Positions 1 through 9,507 of a stretch of 64,000 bases of DNA are shown piece by piece; within the stretch, counting starts at the first letter, position 1, and the number at the start of each line of letters is the position of its first letter. Under the pieces are notes generated by a model. The model was not told the DNA's origin, searched no databases, and saw nothing but the letters and a program-made list of their open reading frames with translations. Made by a program: the position numbers and the translations under genes. This DNA comes from Sphingobacterium chungjuense (GTDB lineage: Bacteria; Bacteroidota; Bacteroidia; Sphingobacteriales; Sphingobacteriaceae). The stretch lies in the NCBI RefSeq assembly GCF_011316935.1, contig NZ_WLYS01000001.1, forward strand, positions 372,001 to 436,000, given 5' to 3'.

Positions 1-797
1 ATGGTAACTTGTTTGACATGTACCACAAAATCACAGACGAAAACCCGTACAAACAACCGATGCGTATCTATCCAGCAGTTCACTATACTATGGGCGGTAT
101 TTGGGTAGATTACAACTTGATGACTACCGTACCAGGTTTGTATGCATTGGGAGAATGTAACTTCTCCGATCACGGTGCGAATCGTTTAGGTGCTTCTGCA
201 CTAATGCAAGGTCTTTCTGATGGGTATTTCGTCATTCCATTCACGGTAGGTGATTACTTAGCTAATCTTGGTTCCTTTGCACCAGTAGATAAAAACCATC
301 CTGCATTCGAAGAAACGCGTAAAGAAGTAGAAGCTAACGTAAATGCGCTACTTGCCTTGCGCGGTACAAAAACCGTAGATGATATCCACAAAGAGTTGGG
401 TAAAATCATGTGGGAATACTGTGGTATGGCGCGTACCGCTGAAGGCTTGACGAAAGCAAAAGGCATGATTCAGGAATTGCGTAAAGACTTCTGGCAAAAT
501 GCGAATGTACTTGGTAACAACGAAGAGCTAAATATGTCTTTGGAGAAAGCTGGCCGTGTAGCCGACTTCTTAGAACTGGGTGAGTTGATGGTAGACGATG
601 CGTTGAATCGCAACGAGTCTTGTGGTGGTCACTTCCGTTTGGAATCGCAAACAGAAGAAGGCGAGGCATTACGTAATGACGAAGATTATACGTATGTAGC
701 TGCATGGCAATATACTGCCGACAATCAGCCTGAAGTATTACACAAAGAGGAGCTGATATTCGAGAATGTTAAATTAACCCAAAGAAGTTATAAATAA
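1..797 (+). CDS. sdhA: Succinate dehydrogenase/fumarate reductase flavoprotein subunit, C-terminal part
   Basis: This is the flavoprotein of respiratory complex II, which oxidises succinate to fumarate using covalently bound FAD. Only the last 265 or so residues are present, because the reading frame is already open at base 3 and the N-terminus lies outside the window. The visible part has the FAD-domain signature around [18 protein letters not shown], followed by the helical C-terminal domain of the family ending in LTQRSYK. sdhB follows after 44 bases on the same strand, as in sdhCAB operons of Bacteroidota. Identity is secure. Whether the enzyme mainly runs as SQR or QFR cannot be told from this fragment. 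Confidence 0.95.
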   Translation, partial: GNLFDMYHKITDENPYKQPMRIYPAVHYTMGGIWVDYNLMTTVPGLYALGECNFSDHGANRLGASALMQGLSDGYFVIPFTVGDYLANLGSFAPVDKNHPAFEETRKEVEANVNALLALRGTKTVDDIHKELGKIMWEYCGMARTAEGLTKAKGMIQELRKDFWQNANVLGNNEELNMSLEKAGRVADFLELGELMVDDALNRNESCGGHFRLESQTEEGEALRNDEDYTYVAAWQYTADNQPEVLHKEELIFENVKLTQRSYK

Positions 798-801
798 GAT
801 C

Positions 802-821
802 CATTGAGCTTCGGCTCAATG
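802..821 (+). other. Perfect 8-bp hairpin with TTCG loop between sdhA and sdhB
   Basis: Bases 802-809 (CATTGAGC) pair perfectly with 814-821 (GCTCAATG) around a TTCG loop. UUCG is an exceptionally stable tetraloop. No T-run follows, so it is not a normal terminator. It could stabilise the 3' end of the sdhA message or tune the sdhA/sdhB ratio. Confidence 0.6.
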
Positions 822-841
822 TGTTACTCTATATAGAAGTT

Positions 842-1615
842 ATGAGTGGACAGATGAATTTAACGCTAAAAGTTTGGCGTCAAACAAATATAAAAGACAA
901 AGGGCAATTTGTCACTTATCAAGCGAATGATATCGCCGATGACATGTCTTTCTTAGAGATGTTGGATATCGTAAATGATGACCTTACTCGTAAAGGGGAA
1001 GATCCTATTTATTTCGATCACGATTGTCGGGAAGGTATTTGTGGAATGTGTTCTTTGGTGATCAATGGTCGCCCGCACGGACCAGAATATGGCACGACAA
1101 CCTGTCAATTACACATGCGTTCTTTCCACGATGGACAGACTATCGTCATCGAACCTTGGAGAGCTGCCGCTTTCCCTGTGTTGAAAGATTTGGCGGTAGA
1201 TCGTACCTCTTTTGAGCGTATTCAACAAGCAGGTGGTTACGTAAACGTAAACACTGGAGGTGTACCAGATGCGAACTCGATTCCAATCCCTAAGCGTATT
1301 GCTGATGAGGCTTTTGAATCTGCAACCTGTATTGGCTGTGGTGCTTGTGTAGCGGCTTGTAAAAATGCTTCTGCGATGCTATTCGTATCAGCAAAGATCT
1401 CTCAATTTGCCTTGTTGCCACAAGGACAAACAGAGCGTTACGAGCGTGCACAAAGTATGGTAGATCAAATGGACGCCGAAGGTTTTGGTAACTGTACCAA
1501 TACGGGTGCTTGTGAAGCAGAATGTCCAGTGGGCATCAAGATGACGAACATTGCGCGTATGAACAGAGAATACTTCACGGCAAAATTGTTCCGCGAAGAA
1601 GACGTACACAACTAG
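842..1615 (+). CDS. sdhB: Succinate dehydrogenase/fumarate reductase iron-sulfur subunit
   Basis: This is the electron-transfer subunit of complex II, passing electrons from the SdhA flavin to the quinone site. The N-terminal ferredoxin domain carries the [2Fe-2S] cysteines in [10 protein letters not shown], with a further Cys in TTTCQL. The C-terminal domain has [11 protein letters not shown], then [12 protein letters not shown], which supply the [4Fe-4S] and [3Fe-4S] ligands. I chose the ATG at 842 ([12 protein letters not shown]); 854 is an alternative, and an in-frame ATG at 821 is rejected because it lies inside the hairpin. About 257 residues is normal for this family. A terminator follows directly. 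Confidence 0.95.
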   Translation: MSGQMNLTLKVWRQTNIKDKGQFVTYQANDIADDMSFLEMLDIVNDDLTRKGEDPIYFDHDCREGICGMCSLVINGRPHGPEYGTTTCQLHMRSFHDGQTIVIEPWRAAAFPVLKDLAVDRTSFERIQQAGGYVNVNTGGVPDANSIPIPKRIADEAFESATCIGCGACVAACKNASAMLFVSAKISQFALLPQGQTERYERAQSMVDQMDAEGFGNCTNTGACEAECPVGIKMTNIARMNREYFTAKLFREEDVHN

Positions 1616-1637
1616 TCTTTGTTTAAATACTACAAAG

Positions 1638-1670
1638 AGTCCGCGCTATTCAAATAGGGCGGACTTTTTT
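1638..1670 (+). terminator. Rho-independent terminator after sdhB
   Basis: Bases 1638-1649 (AGTCCGCGCTAT) pair with 1654-1665 with one mismatch, and the hairpin runs into six T. It lies 23 bases after the sdhB stop and ends the sdh operon. Confidence 0.85.
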
Positions 1671-1702
1671 GTTTATATTTATCGATCTTAACAATCTTTT
1701 GC

Positions 1703-4700
1703 ATGGGAAATAGAGTGCTTCTTCTGTTGTCAATAGTCATGTTTTTGCTTTTTGCAACGGCACTGATCATACACAATACGATCACAGAAGCAGATATGCT
1801 AACAATCAATACCGAAACTGTTTCCAAGAATATTCACAGAAAAGAGAAGGTTGTCGAAAACTTGTTTACTGATTCGTTAGCACTAAAAACATTCTCTAAC
1901 GTCGAACGGTATCCTACCCAAGCATTAGAATTAACAAAAAACCTATCGGACGATGAAAACCTGATATATTTTTATGTCTATAAGAATAACAATCCTATAT
2001 TTTGGAGTTCGAACCTAATTGTGCCTCCGAGCGATCGACCATTCGTACAAGAAACCACCTTTGTCGATGCTGAACCACGGTCGTATATCGTCAAGAAAAA
2101 GAAATTAGATCAGGACATGTCCGTTCTGGCAGTCATCTTGGTAAGGCGTGCATTTAATCACTCGAATAGTTACCTTTCTAATCGCTTTTACAAAAACATT
2201 ATTCCCTCCGATAACTTAGAGATAGCCAGATACAGCGATAATGACATCGTCCGCAACGTGTATAGTAAATCGGGCACCTATCTTTTTTCCGTTAAATTTA
2301 AACAAGGAAAGTATCACAATGTATACCTGACTATGCAGCTGCTCGCATGGGTATTGGGCTCGATTATTTTTCTTTCCTTAATTAATCGTGGCTGTTTTAT
2401 GCTGGCAAAGAAAGGCCACGCTTGGCCTTCCGTAGTAGCCATGGCTGGTATTTTGGCGATACTCAAATGGATCTCTTTACAAGCAGATTGGCTATCAGCT
2501 ACCTCCAGCATGGAACTATTCGACCCACGCTATTATGCTTATAATCCATTTTTACCCAATCTTTGGGAGTTTATAATCACCACAGCTAGCGCAGCATGGA
2601 TCATCTTCTATATCCGCAGCATTCAAGTTTTTCTGGCAGCACAGAATCCTTTTAATAGAAATTTCACAGCCTTATTGTTAGCGGGTTTTGCGTTAGCGAG
2701 CATCTATTTGTTTAGTAACTTATTGCTAGAGCATCTAAGTACCTTGATTACTCACACATCAAGTGTAAACATGGACTTTACCAACATTTTGGGTTTTAGT
2801 ACCTATAGTTGGGTGAACGTGTTTCTATTCTGCGCCAATATCATTCTGTTGCTGCTTTATATCGATTTTGCGATTGGACAGGTGCGTACGATGCTACGCA
2901 ATCTCACCACGGAAATCAATGTACAATTAATTACCTTGATCTTGTTTTTACTGATCAGTGCCTTATTTTTTGAGCAAGCTATTTATTACAACCTATTGGT
3001 GGGTGCTGTGTTGCTCATCCGCTCGTATACGCGCCACAAAAACACGCAGTATTCATTCTTCAATATCGTCATTGTTTTACTGTCTATATCCCTGTTATCT
3101 TCCTTTATATACCACCAAAGTATACGTAAGGTAAAGCAGAAACAGATGGCTCTGACACTAAAATACCTGGAAGCAGAAAACGATCTCAATGCCATTTCTA
3201 TTTTTTCGGAAATGGAGAAAAGCCTGGTTGCCGACTCGACAATCATGCGACAGCTATTGCAGGGAGCTATGGCTACTCGCCAAGTGCAGCTCTTGGACAA
3301 TCATATTAAAACGCATTATTTTAGTGGTTATCTCTCGAGATACGAGCATCAGTTTTATTATTATATCGACGAGATTCCTCTTGGTGAATACAGTAATAAT
3401 AAGATGTCTGAATATCGGGAAAAGGTAATCAATAATGCGGTACGTGTACCCAATACAGAACACTTCTACCGTGTACGTAGTGAATTAGGTACGCATGAGT
3501 ATTTCTTGCAGCTTGATGTGCCTTTGGACGAAAGTAGTAACGCACAGATTTTTGTCAATTTACGAAATTACGCCTATAGCCCCTCTCTGCCCTATCCCGA
3601 ATTTTTGGTGGATAGTAAGGTGGATATTATTCGGGAACATTACGCCAGCGATGCAGCCTTTGCTTTGTACAAAGATCGAGTTTTGCTCACGCAGAATGGT
3701 AATTATGTATATCCGACACAAGATGTACTATTTCCACCAGATTTAAACAAAACGATAGAACTACCCGATGACAAGGGGTTTTATCATATGGTTTTTCGCC
3801 CTGATGTACATACCACCATCGTCGTAAGTAAGCCAAAATTTGATATTTGGCAGTCGCTTGCAATCATTTCTTTTCTCTTCATCTCTTTATTTACGGTCTA
3901 TCTTCTGGCGTTGATGATTCAATACCTCACCACGGTCGTATTTCGAAGATCATTTAATTGGAGGACACTACAATATCAGTTTATATTGCTGCGAAACAAA
4001 TTGCGATACAGTACGAGGATACAAACTATTGTGATTTGTACGGTTATCCTAGCCATTCTCATCTCGGGAACAATTGCATTCTTCACCATTCGCAAGCAGT
4101 TAGAGACCAGCAATTTGGCGTTACAAGAAAGCTACAGCAAGGAAGTCTCCCATAAGTTAGAAAACCTACTGTCTACTAATGAAAAAAAGGCTTGGACAGA
4201 AGATGCTGTGGAAAGAGTCCGCGAAATTAATGAGTTTTCTAATCTGGATGCTAACATCTATGACAAACGCGGCATTTTGGTGTATTCCTCTCAACCTCGG
4301 ATATTCGAGACAAAGCTAGTATCAGAATATATCCATCCGGACGCGTATAATGAACTCAATGTCATCAAAAAGACCAACGTGACACTGACGGAAAGAATTG
4401 GTGATTTTGACTTCAATTCGAGTTATTCAACCATTAGAAACGAAGACAATAGTTCAATCGCCTTTGTAAACATTCCTAACTACGCGGCGAAGAAAGAAGA
4501 AATCCGAAATAGTAATTTACTACTGAACTCTTTGCTCAATATCTATACAGTGATTATATTAATTGCCGGATTTATTGCAGTATCGGTATCGCGTCTAATC
4601 ACTAGGCCGCTATTGATAATTGGTGAGAAGATGGTGGAAACGACGGTAAGCGATAAAAATAATGAACCGCTCTATTGGGAACGTGATGACGAGATCGGTG

Positions 4701-5464
4701 CCTTGGTAAAAGCATATAATCTTATGCTGGTAAAAATGGAGCAGAACACCAAACAATTGATGAATGCAGAGCGGGAATATGCTTGGCGCGAAATGGCCAG
4801 ACAGGTGGCTCATGAGATCAAAAATCCACTGACACCTATGAAACTAGGCATACAACAATTGATGCGCTCATTCAACGAGAATGATCCACGATTTGAGGAT
4901 CGATTTAAGAAGTTTTCTGATTCATTTGTAGAGCAGATAGATAGCTTATCTAAGATTGCAGTGGAATTTTCCAATTTCGCCAAGTTACCTAACACCGAAT
5001 TGGTGAACATTGATATCCTTGAAAAGGTGCGGGAAGTCGTAACCTTCTTTAACAGCTCTATGAATACCAATATTTTGATTGCGAACAAGACGGGTCGGGA
5101 CAGGCTTCTTGTGTTGGGCGACAAGGATCAAATATTGCGTAGCTTCAATAACTTAATAAAAAATGCTATTGAGGCTTCTCGTGGCCGGAAAAAAGTGATG
5201 ATTAAGATTAGCTTGTCTTTGGTGGAAAATGAGCTGTTGAAGATTGCCATTGGCGACAATGGATTGGGGATACCGCTAGATGTAATTCCGAAGATATTCC
5301 AACCTAACTTTACCACCAAAAGTTCTGGAACTGGACTTGGACTGGCGTTTGTCAAGAAAACAGTGGAATCAATGCAGGGAGAAATCACTTTTCAGACCGC
5401 AGAAAACGTAGGAACGACCTTTACGATCGTGCTGCCCATGACTGCACCAGCAAACAGTTATTAG
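1703..5464 (+). CDS. Large multi-pass NtrY-like sensor histidine kinase (orphan)
   Basis: This 1253-residue membrane kinase is much longer than typical sensors. One TM helix lies at about 5-25, followed by an extracytoplasmic part. A block of several TM helices spans about 210-475, and a second extracytoplasmic region lies at about 475-720. Further TM helices are near 722-745, 776-796 and 947-965, then a HAMP-like linker. The dimerisation domain has the phospho-acceptor His1037 in ARQVAHEIKNPLTPMK. The ATPase domain has Asn1154 (N box), DNGLGIP, and GTGLGLAF near 1210. The H-box wording matches NtrY-type kinases. No response regulator is adjacent, so the partner is unknown. The ligand cannot be predicted. 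There is no receiver domain, so this is not a hybrid kinase. Confidence 0.85.
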   Translation: MGNRVLLLLSIVMFLLFATALIIHNTITEADMLTINTETVSKNIHRKEKVVENLFTDSLALKTFSNVERYPTQALELTKNLSDDENLIYFYVYKNNNPIFWSSNLIVPPSDRPFVQETTFVDAEPRSYIVKKKKLDQDMSVLAVILVRRAFNHSNSYLSNRFYKNIIPSDNLEIARYSDNDIVRNVYSKSGTYLFSVKFKQGKYHNVYLTMQLLAWVLGSIIFLSLINRGCFMLAKKGHAWPSVVAMAGILAILKWISLQADWLSATSSMELFDPRYYAYNPFLPNLWEFIITTASAAWIIFYIRSIQVFLAAQNPFNRNFTALLLAGFALASIYLFSNLLLEHLSTLITHTSSVNMDFTNILGFSTYSWVNVFLFCANIILLLLYIDFAIGQVRTMLRNLTTEINVQLITLILFLLISALFFEQAIYYNLLVGAVLLIRSYTRHKNTQYSFFNIVIVLLSISLLSSFIYHQSIRKVKQKQMALTLKYLEAENDLNAISIFSEMEKSLVADSTIMRQLLQGAMATRQVQLLDNHIKTHYFSGYLSRYEHQFYYYIDEIPLGEYSNNKMSEYREKVINNAVRVPNTEHFYRVRSELGTHEYFLQLDVPLDESSNAQIFVNLRNYAYSPSLPYPEFLVDSKVDIIREHYASDAAFALYKDRVLLTQNGNYVYPTQDVLFPPDLNKTIELPDDKGFYHMVFRPDVHTTIVVSKPKFDIWQSLAIISFLFISLFTVYLLALMIQYLTTVVFRRSFNWRTLQYQFILLRNKLRYSTRIQTIVICTVILAILISGTIAFFTIRKQLETSNLALQESYSKEVSHKLENLLSTNEKKAWTEDAVERVREINEFSNLDANIYDKRGILVYSSQPRIFETKLVSEYIHPDAYNELNVIKKTNVTLTERIGDFDFNSSYSTIRNEDNSSIAFVNIPNYAAKKEEIRNSNLLLNSLLNIYTVIILIAGFIAVSVSRLITRPLLIIGEKMVETTVSDKNNEPLYWERDDEIGALVKAYNLMLVKMEQNTKQLMNAEREYAWREMARQVAHEIKNPLTPMKLGIQQLMRSFNENDPRFEDRFKKFSDSFVEQIDSLSKIAVEFSNFAKLPNTELVNIDILEKVREVVTFFNSSMNTNILIANKTGRDRLLVLGDKDQILRSFNNLIKNAIEASRGRKKVMIKISLSLVENELLKIAIGDNGLGIPLDVIPKIFQPNFTTKSSGTGLGLAFVKKTVESMQGEITFQTAENVGTTFTIVLPMTAPANSY

Positions 5465-5511
5465 AATTACGAAAAAAAGGTATTAGTAAAAGAGGGTGTT
5501 ACTGGGGCAAG

Positions 5512-6450
5512 CTATTTGAATACCACACTTGCACGCCCCATAATTGCGTTATCCGCATAGAGTAATACAGTATATGCTCCTTTTTTGAATCCAGCATTGT
5601 CATCAGACCAGAATAATTGATATTCCTCCCCATTATTCGTAAAGCTGATGTTTTCCTTAAATGTATACTGAAGCTTCTCACCATGTACATAAAACAGATC
5701 CTCTGAGTTGGCAATAAGATTACCGCTAGGGTTTATGATACGCACATATATCTCTTTTTTCCCGATCTCTGCAATTGGATTGTCTGCAATGGTAAAACTG
5801 ATTTGCATCTGATCGATGCGTTTTGCTCTGACATTGGTGGTATGCGTACCATCCCGTTTGACGGAGATGCCATTAAGACTTACATTCGAAACCTTAATAG
5901 AAGATGCTTTAGACATCTTTGTGGTCATGGCAGATTGTCTGTCTTTAAGATTCGCAATTTGGCGCTCACTGGCATCCAATTCGTCCTGCAACAGACTATT
6001 CTCACGAGCCAATAATTCCGTTTTTACGCGTAGACCTACTACTTCATCCCGAAACTGGGAAACACGATCCTTAAGACCGGCTACCTCATTGCGAACATTT
6101 ACCAATTCGCTTTCCGAAATATCATTTTTGCTTAAGTCTTGGCGTAGGTTGTTAATGACCATGCGCGCTTCGCTCTCGGAAGCTTCCAAATCATCGGTGT
6201 ATTCTACGCCTTGATTGGTAGCATTGTCTAGCTCGGCCTCGATGCGATCTATATCGGTCTGTAGGTTTTCACGCTGCAGGGTTACCGTGTATAGTTTCTC
6301 ACCCGAAGATTTAAATTTTATATAAAAATAGACATTGGTCGCTATCAGCGCAGCAATGGCTAAAATAAAGAAGTATACATTTCTATTTACACCGGATTGT
6401 GGTGCTTTTTTTTCTTCTTCTCTTTCTAATTCCACTCGATCAACATTCAT
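5512..6450 (-). CDS. Membrane-anchored coiled-coil protein, function unknown
   Basis: This 312-residue protein has a short charged cytoplasmic N-terminus and one TM helix at about 25-45. A long heptad-rich coiled coil follows at about 50-165 (many L/E/R/D repeats such as NLRQDLSKN and ELDASERQIANL). A C-terminal beta-rich domain at about 175-312 contains IYVRIINPSGNLI. The topology suggests a single-pass protein with the coil outside the cytoplasm. I know of no assigned function; similar proteins occur as hypotheticals in Bacteroidota. It converges on the large kinase, with 47 bases between the stop codons, and lies downstream of gmd on the same strand after 96 bases. Co-transcription with gmd is possible, since I see no terminator between them. 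Confidence 0.75.
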   Translation of the reverse strand: MNVDRVELEREEEKKAPQSGVNRNVYFFILAIAALIATNVYFYIKFKSSGEKLYTVTLQRENLQTDIDRIEAELDNATNQGVEYTDDLEASESEARMVINNLRQDLSKNDISESELVNVRNEVAGLKDRVSQFRDEVVGLRVKTELLARENSLLQDELDASERQIANLKDRQSAMTTKMSKASSIKVSNVSLNGISVKRDGTHTTNVRAKRIDQMQISFTIADNPIAEIGKKEIYVRIINPSGNLIANSEDLFYVHGEKLQYTFKENISFTNNGEEYQLFWSDDNAGFKKGAYTVLLYADNAIMGRASVVFK

Positions 6451-6546
6451 CCCTTATGTACCCAAAAGTCGAGAAAACTCTAACTGTAAAGTGTTTAAAT
6501 TTTAACGATTATATAACATGTAAACAAAAACTATTCCAAGGTAGAT

Positions 6547-7689
6547 TTATTCGAAATAGTTTAACGTGTCGAATCCGCCCGCTTTGAGGTAAGCATCTTT
6601 GCGCATCAACTGCAAATCTGCCTGTACCATTTCACTGACTAGCTCATCCAATCCGTATTTTGGTTGCCAGTTCAACCGACTTTTTGCTTTATTTGGATCT
6701 CCCACCAGCAGGTCTACTTCGGTCGGGCGGAAGTAAGCGGCATCTACTTTCACCACAGTTTGTCCCAATTTGATGTGGTCGGCATTAATACCCAATTCTT
6801 TCATACGATCTTGATCACGATCGATCACGACGCCTTTCTCGGCAACGCCTTTTCCACTAAATTCGATTTCAATTCCCAATTCCGCAAAACTCAAGCGTAC
6901 GAAATCTCGAACGCTGGTAGTAACTCCGGTCGCGATCACATAATCTTCGGGTTTTTCTTGTTGCAGCATGAGCCACATGGCTTCGACATAGTCTTTAGCG
7001 TGCCCCCAATCGCGTTGTGCAGACAGGTTTCCTAAGAATAATTTGTCCTGCAATCCTAATGCTATCTTCGCTGCTGCACGTGTAATCTTGCGCGTGACGA
7101 AAGTCTCTCCGCGAACCGGACTTTCGTGGTTAAATAGGATACCATTGCAAGCAAACATACCGTAGGCTTCCCTGTAATTAACCGTAATCCAATAAGCATA
7201 CATTTTTGCGACAGCATAGGGACTTCTTGGATAAAAAGGTGTTGTTTCTGATTGTGGTACCGCTTGCACTAAACCATACAGTTCGGAGGTAGATGCTTGG
7301 TATATCTTTGTTTTTTCGACTAACCCTAATAGACGAACAGCTTCCATAATACGTAGTACGCCTACGCCATCGGCGTTTGCCGTATATTCTGGTGTATCGA
7401 AACTCACTTTCACATGAGACTGTGCGGCCAGATTGTAGATCTCGTCAGGCTGTGTTTCTTGGATAACGCGAATTAGATTTGTGGAATCGGTCAAATCACC
7501 GTAGTGCAAGATTAGATTACGATGCTGCGTATGCGGATCTTGATACAGATGATCAATGCGATCAGTGTTGAACAACGAACTGCGGCGTTTTAGGCCGTGC
7601 ACGATGTACCCTTTCTTCAGCAAAAATTCGGAAAGATAAGCTCCATCCTGCCCGGTTATACCTGTAATTAACGCTACCTTTTGTCGCAT
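6547..7689 (-). CDS. gmd: GDP-mannose 4,6-dehydratase
   Basis: This short-chain dehydrogenase-like enzyme converts GDP-mannose to GDP-4-keto-6-deoxymannose, the first step toward GDP-fucose and related deoxysugars for surface glycans. The N-terminal Rossmann motif is [10 protein letters not shown]. The active-site region includes QASTSELYG and the catalytic YAVAK, and [14 protein letters not shown] is typical of GMD. At 380 residues it is full length. The usual partner for GDP-fucose synthesis (fcl) is not in the window, so the final sugar is not settled. The start ATG at 7689 immediately precedes the nucleotide-binding motif. It is flanked upstream by the terminator of the lipoprotein gene, so it probably has its own promoter; a TATTTTTG sequence at 7709-7716 is a candidate -7 element. 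Confidence 0.95.
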   Translation of the reverse strand: MRQKVALITGITGQDGAYLSEFLLKKGYIVHGLKRRSSLFNTDRIDHLYQDPHTQHRNLILHYGDLTDSTNLIRVIQETQPDEIYNLAAQSHVKVSFDTPEYTANADGVGVLRIMEAVRLLGLVEKTKIYQASTSELYGLVQAVPQSETTPFYPRSPYAVAKMYAYWITVNYREAYGMFACNGILFNHESPVRGETFVTRKITRAAAKIALGLQDKLFLGNLSAQRDWGHAKDYVEAMWLMLQQEKPEDYVIATGVTTSVRDFVRLSFAELGIEIEFSGKGVAEKGVVIDRDQDRMKELGINADHIKLGQTVVKVDAAYFRPTEVDLLVGDPNKAKSRLNWQPKYGLDELVSEMVQADLQLMRKDAYLKAGGFDTLNYFE

Positions 7690-7710
7690 TGTAATGTAAT
7701 AATTTGTCCA

Positions 7711-7754
7711 AAAATAAAAAAAACCTCCTAAAGTGTGTTACACATTAGGAGGTT
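7711..7754 (-). terminator. Rho-independent terminator after the lipocalin-like lipoprotein gene
   Basis: The arms AACCTCCTAA (from 7722) and TTAGGAGGTT (to 7754) form a 10-bp stem extended by GTGTG/CACA pairing. On the minus strand it is followed by a T-run (the A-run at 7711-7723). It terminates the lipoprotein transcript just before gmd. Confidence 0.85.
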
Positions 7755-7788
7755 TCAGCTGATTGATACCGTTTTATTGCCCTGTAGC

Positions 7789-8331
7789 CTAATCTAAGCG
7801 AGTAAAATTAAAAACTAAATTTCCCTCTCCTTGATCTAAAGGAATCGGCATACGCATCACCATAGTCTCTCCATCCGCATAGGATAAGTCTAAACGGTAA
7901 CCTGTAGTAACATTAGATGCTTTGTCGCCAGCATACAATTTCTTGAACTGAAATTGTGGCTCGCCCATTCCTTTACCCGGATTGAATATAGACCAGACGA
8001 TGTTGCGAACAGCACCGTTGGCACATAGTGTGCCTTCGCTTCTGAACTCAATACTCCCACGGTAATTTCCTGTCGGCAATTCCCATACACTTCCTACAAA
8101 ACACTCCACAGGAGCTTCATCAAAAATATTTTTTACAGTGTATGCAGCAGGAATATCCTCCCGATCTACCGTATTTAACACCCACTTGCCTTTTACTCCC
8201 GCGCGCCATTGCGACGCTGTTGGTCCAGACTCTGCCGCGGCAGAACCGGTAGTTTTACGTGGTGCTCCGCAAGAACCCATCACAAAGACAATCGCTAAAA
8301 GCGATAATATCGACATTACCTGTTTACGCAT
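7789..8331 (-). CDS. Lipocalin-like lipoprotein, function unknown
   Basis: This 180-residue secreted lipoprotein has an N-terminal signal MRKQVMSILSLLAIVFVMGSC with lipobox Cys21, so it is predicted to be lipid-anchored at the cell envelope. After a short Ala/Ser/Gly linker the mature part starts with WRAGVKGKWVLNTV. It continues with a beta-rich domain (WELPTGNYRGSIEF ... GYRLDLSYADGETMVMRM), which resembles small lipocalin-like/META-like domains common in Bacteroidota lipoproteins. I chose the ATG at 8331 because it puts the signal peptide at the N-terminus; an in-frame ATG at 8397 would overlap the divergent gene. No ligand or pathway can be inferred. Confidence 0.75.
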   Translation of the reverse strand: MRKQVMSILSLLAIVFVMGSCGAPRKTTGSAAAESGPTASQWRAGVKGKWVLNTVDREDIPAAYTVKNIFDEAPVECFVGSVWELPTGNYRGSIEFRSEGTLCANGAVRNIVWSIFNPGKGMGEPQFQFKKLYAGDKASNVTTGYRLDLSYADGETMVMRMPIPLDQGEGNLVFNFTRLD

Positions 8332-8377
8332 AATATTAAATTTGATATTTTTGATCATTCTAAATTTATTCATTGCT

Positions 8378-8710
8378 ATGAAGAGTTCGTCTTCCAAAAA
8401 TCATACCACTAGCAAGATCGTCGCAAAGTCAATATTACGATTATTTTTTGTTTTGTTTGCGATGTTACTGGCTTTTTATGTCACGCAGGATGCCAGCAAA
8501 CTGAGTGGCATCAACTTATATTTTACAAATAAGTGGGTACTACTTTTCCCGATCACGCTCTTCTTACTGTACGTAACGCTCTTGATTCTCGTATTAAAAA
8601 ATAAGTACGAACGTGAAGAGTACAATTGGTTGATGTCGTTGAGTGGTGGTTTCTTAATAGCGTATACACTACTCCTATTTGCACGGATTTATCCATTGGT
8701 TTTTGGATAG
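8378..8710 (+). CDS. Small three-helix membrane protein, unknown function
   Basis: This 110-residue protein has a Ser/Lys-rich N-terminus (MKSSSSKNHTTSK) and three hydrophobic segments: LRLFFVLFAMLLAFYV, WVLLFPITLFLLYVTLLILVL, and SGGFLIAYTLLLFARIYPLVF. The start ATG at 8378 lies 47 bases from the start of the divergent lipoprotein gene, so the two must share a compact control region. I do not recognise the family. The hydrophobic pattern and normal codon use make it likely to be real. Confidence 0.6.
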   Translation: MKSSSSKNHTTSKIVAKSILRLFFVLFAMLLAFYVTQDASKLSGINLYFTNKWVLLFPITLFLLYVTLLILVLKNKYEREEYNWLMSLSGGFLIAYTLLLFARIYPLVFG

Positions 8711-8777
8711 TATTCCGCACAGTAGCATATAAAATAGATTCCTCATCTTTACCCGACGTAAAATAAAAAAATAGAAA

Positions 8778-9488
8778 ATGGCAAATATCATAATTACTGG
8801 AGCAAGTAGTGGCGTAGGTTTTGAAGCCGTCTTAGACCTTACCGCAAAGAAGGAAAATAAGGTCATTGCCTTGGCAAGATCTGCTGATAAACTGCGGAAA
8901 TTACATGAAATTGCGACTTCACTCAATCCCGATGGCGGTACGTTGTATCCTGCGCAATTTGATATTGTCAATGACAACTACGCGGAATCACTCGTCCCCT
9001 TTATAGCATCTAAATTTGAGCAAGTGGATATTTTGATCAATAATGCCGGTGTATTGGTTAATAAACCTTTTATGGAAACTTCTGCGCAAGATTTTGCGCA
9101 GGTACTACAGACTAATTTACTAGGACATAGCCAGATGATTCAGCACATCGTTCCGATGATGAAATCCGGCGCGCATATGGTGAATATTGGTAGCATGGGC
9201 GGCGTGCAAGGTTCCTCTAAATTCCCCGGTTTAGCAGCTTATTCGGCCAGCAAAGGTGCTTTGGCCATCTTGACAGAATGCTTGGCAGAAGAATTTAAAC
9301 CTTTAGGCATTTCGGTGAATTGCTTAGCGCTAGGCTCTTCCCAAACAGAAATGTTTGAGCAGGCGTTTCCAGGTGTACAAGCCGGTACGCTCGCTTTCGA
9401 AATGGGCAGGTATATCGCAGAATTTGCGCAAACAGGGCATCAATATTTTAACGGAAAAGTGTTGCCCGTGGCCAATACAACGCCTTAA
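8778..9488 (+). CDS. Short-chain dehydrogenase/reductase (SDR) family oxidoreductase
   Basis: This is a classical NAD(P)-dependent SDR of 236 residues. The cofactor motif TGASSGVG is at about 7-14 and the NNAG motif at 88-91. The catalytic triad is Ser139 (NIGSMGG), Tyr155 and Lys159 (YSASK). The substrate cannot be read from the sequence. The gene is monocistronic in appearance: it follows the small membrane protein by 67 bases and converges on the hydrolase operon, with 19 bases between the two stop codons. Confidence 0.9.
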   Translation: MANIIITGASSGVGFEAVLDLTAKKENKVIALARSADKLRKLHEIATSLNPDGGTLYPAQFDIVNDNYAESLVPFIASKFEQVDILINNAGVLVNKPFMETSAQDFAQVLQTNLLGHSQMIQHIVPMMKSGAHMVNIGSMGGVQGSSKFPGLAAYSASKGALAILTECLAEEFKPLGISVNCLALGSSQTEMFEQAFPGVQAGTLAFEMGRYIAEFAQTGHQYFNGKVLPVANTTP

Positions 9489-9507
9489 AAAGCGTTGCTT
9501 TCATTCG

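Noticed and set aside
5816..6214. 132-codon plus-strand frame opposite the coiled-coil protein
   Set aside because: Its Leu/Ser/Arg-rich composition comes from the complement of the heptad-rich coding strand.
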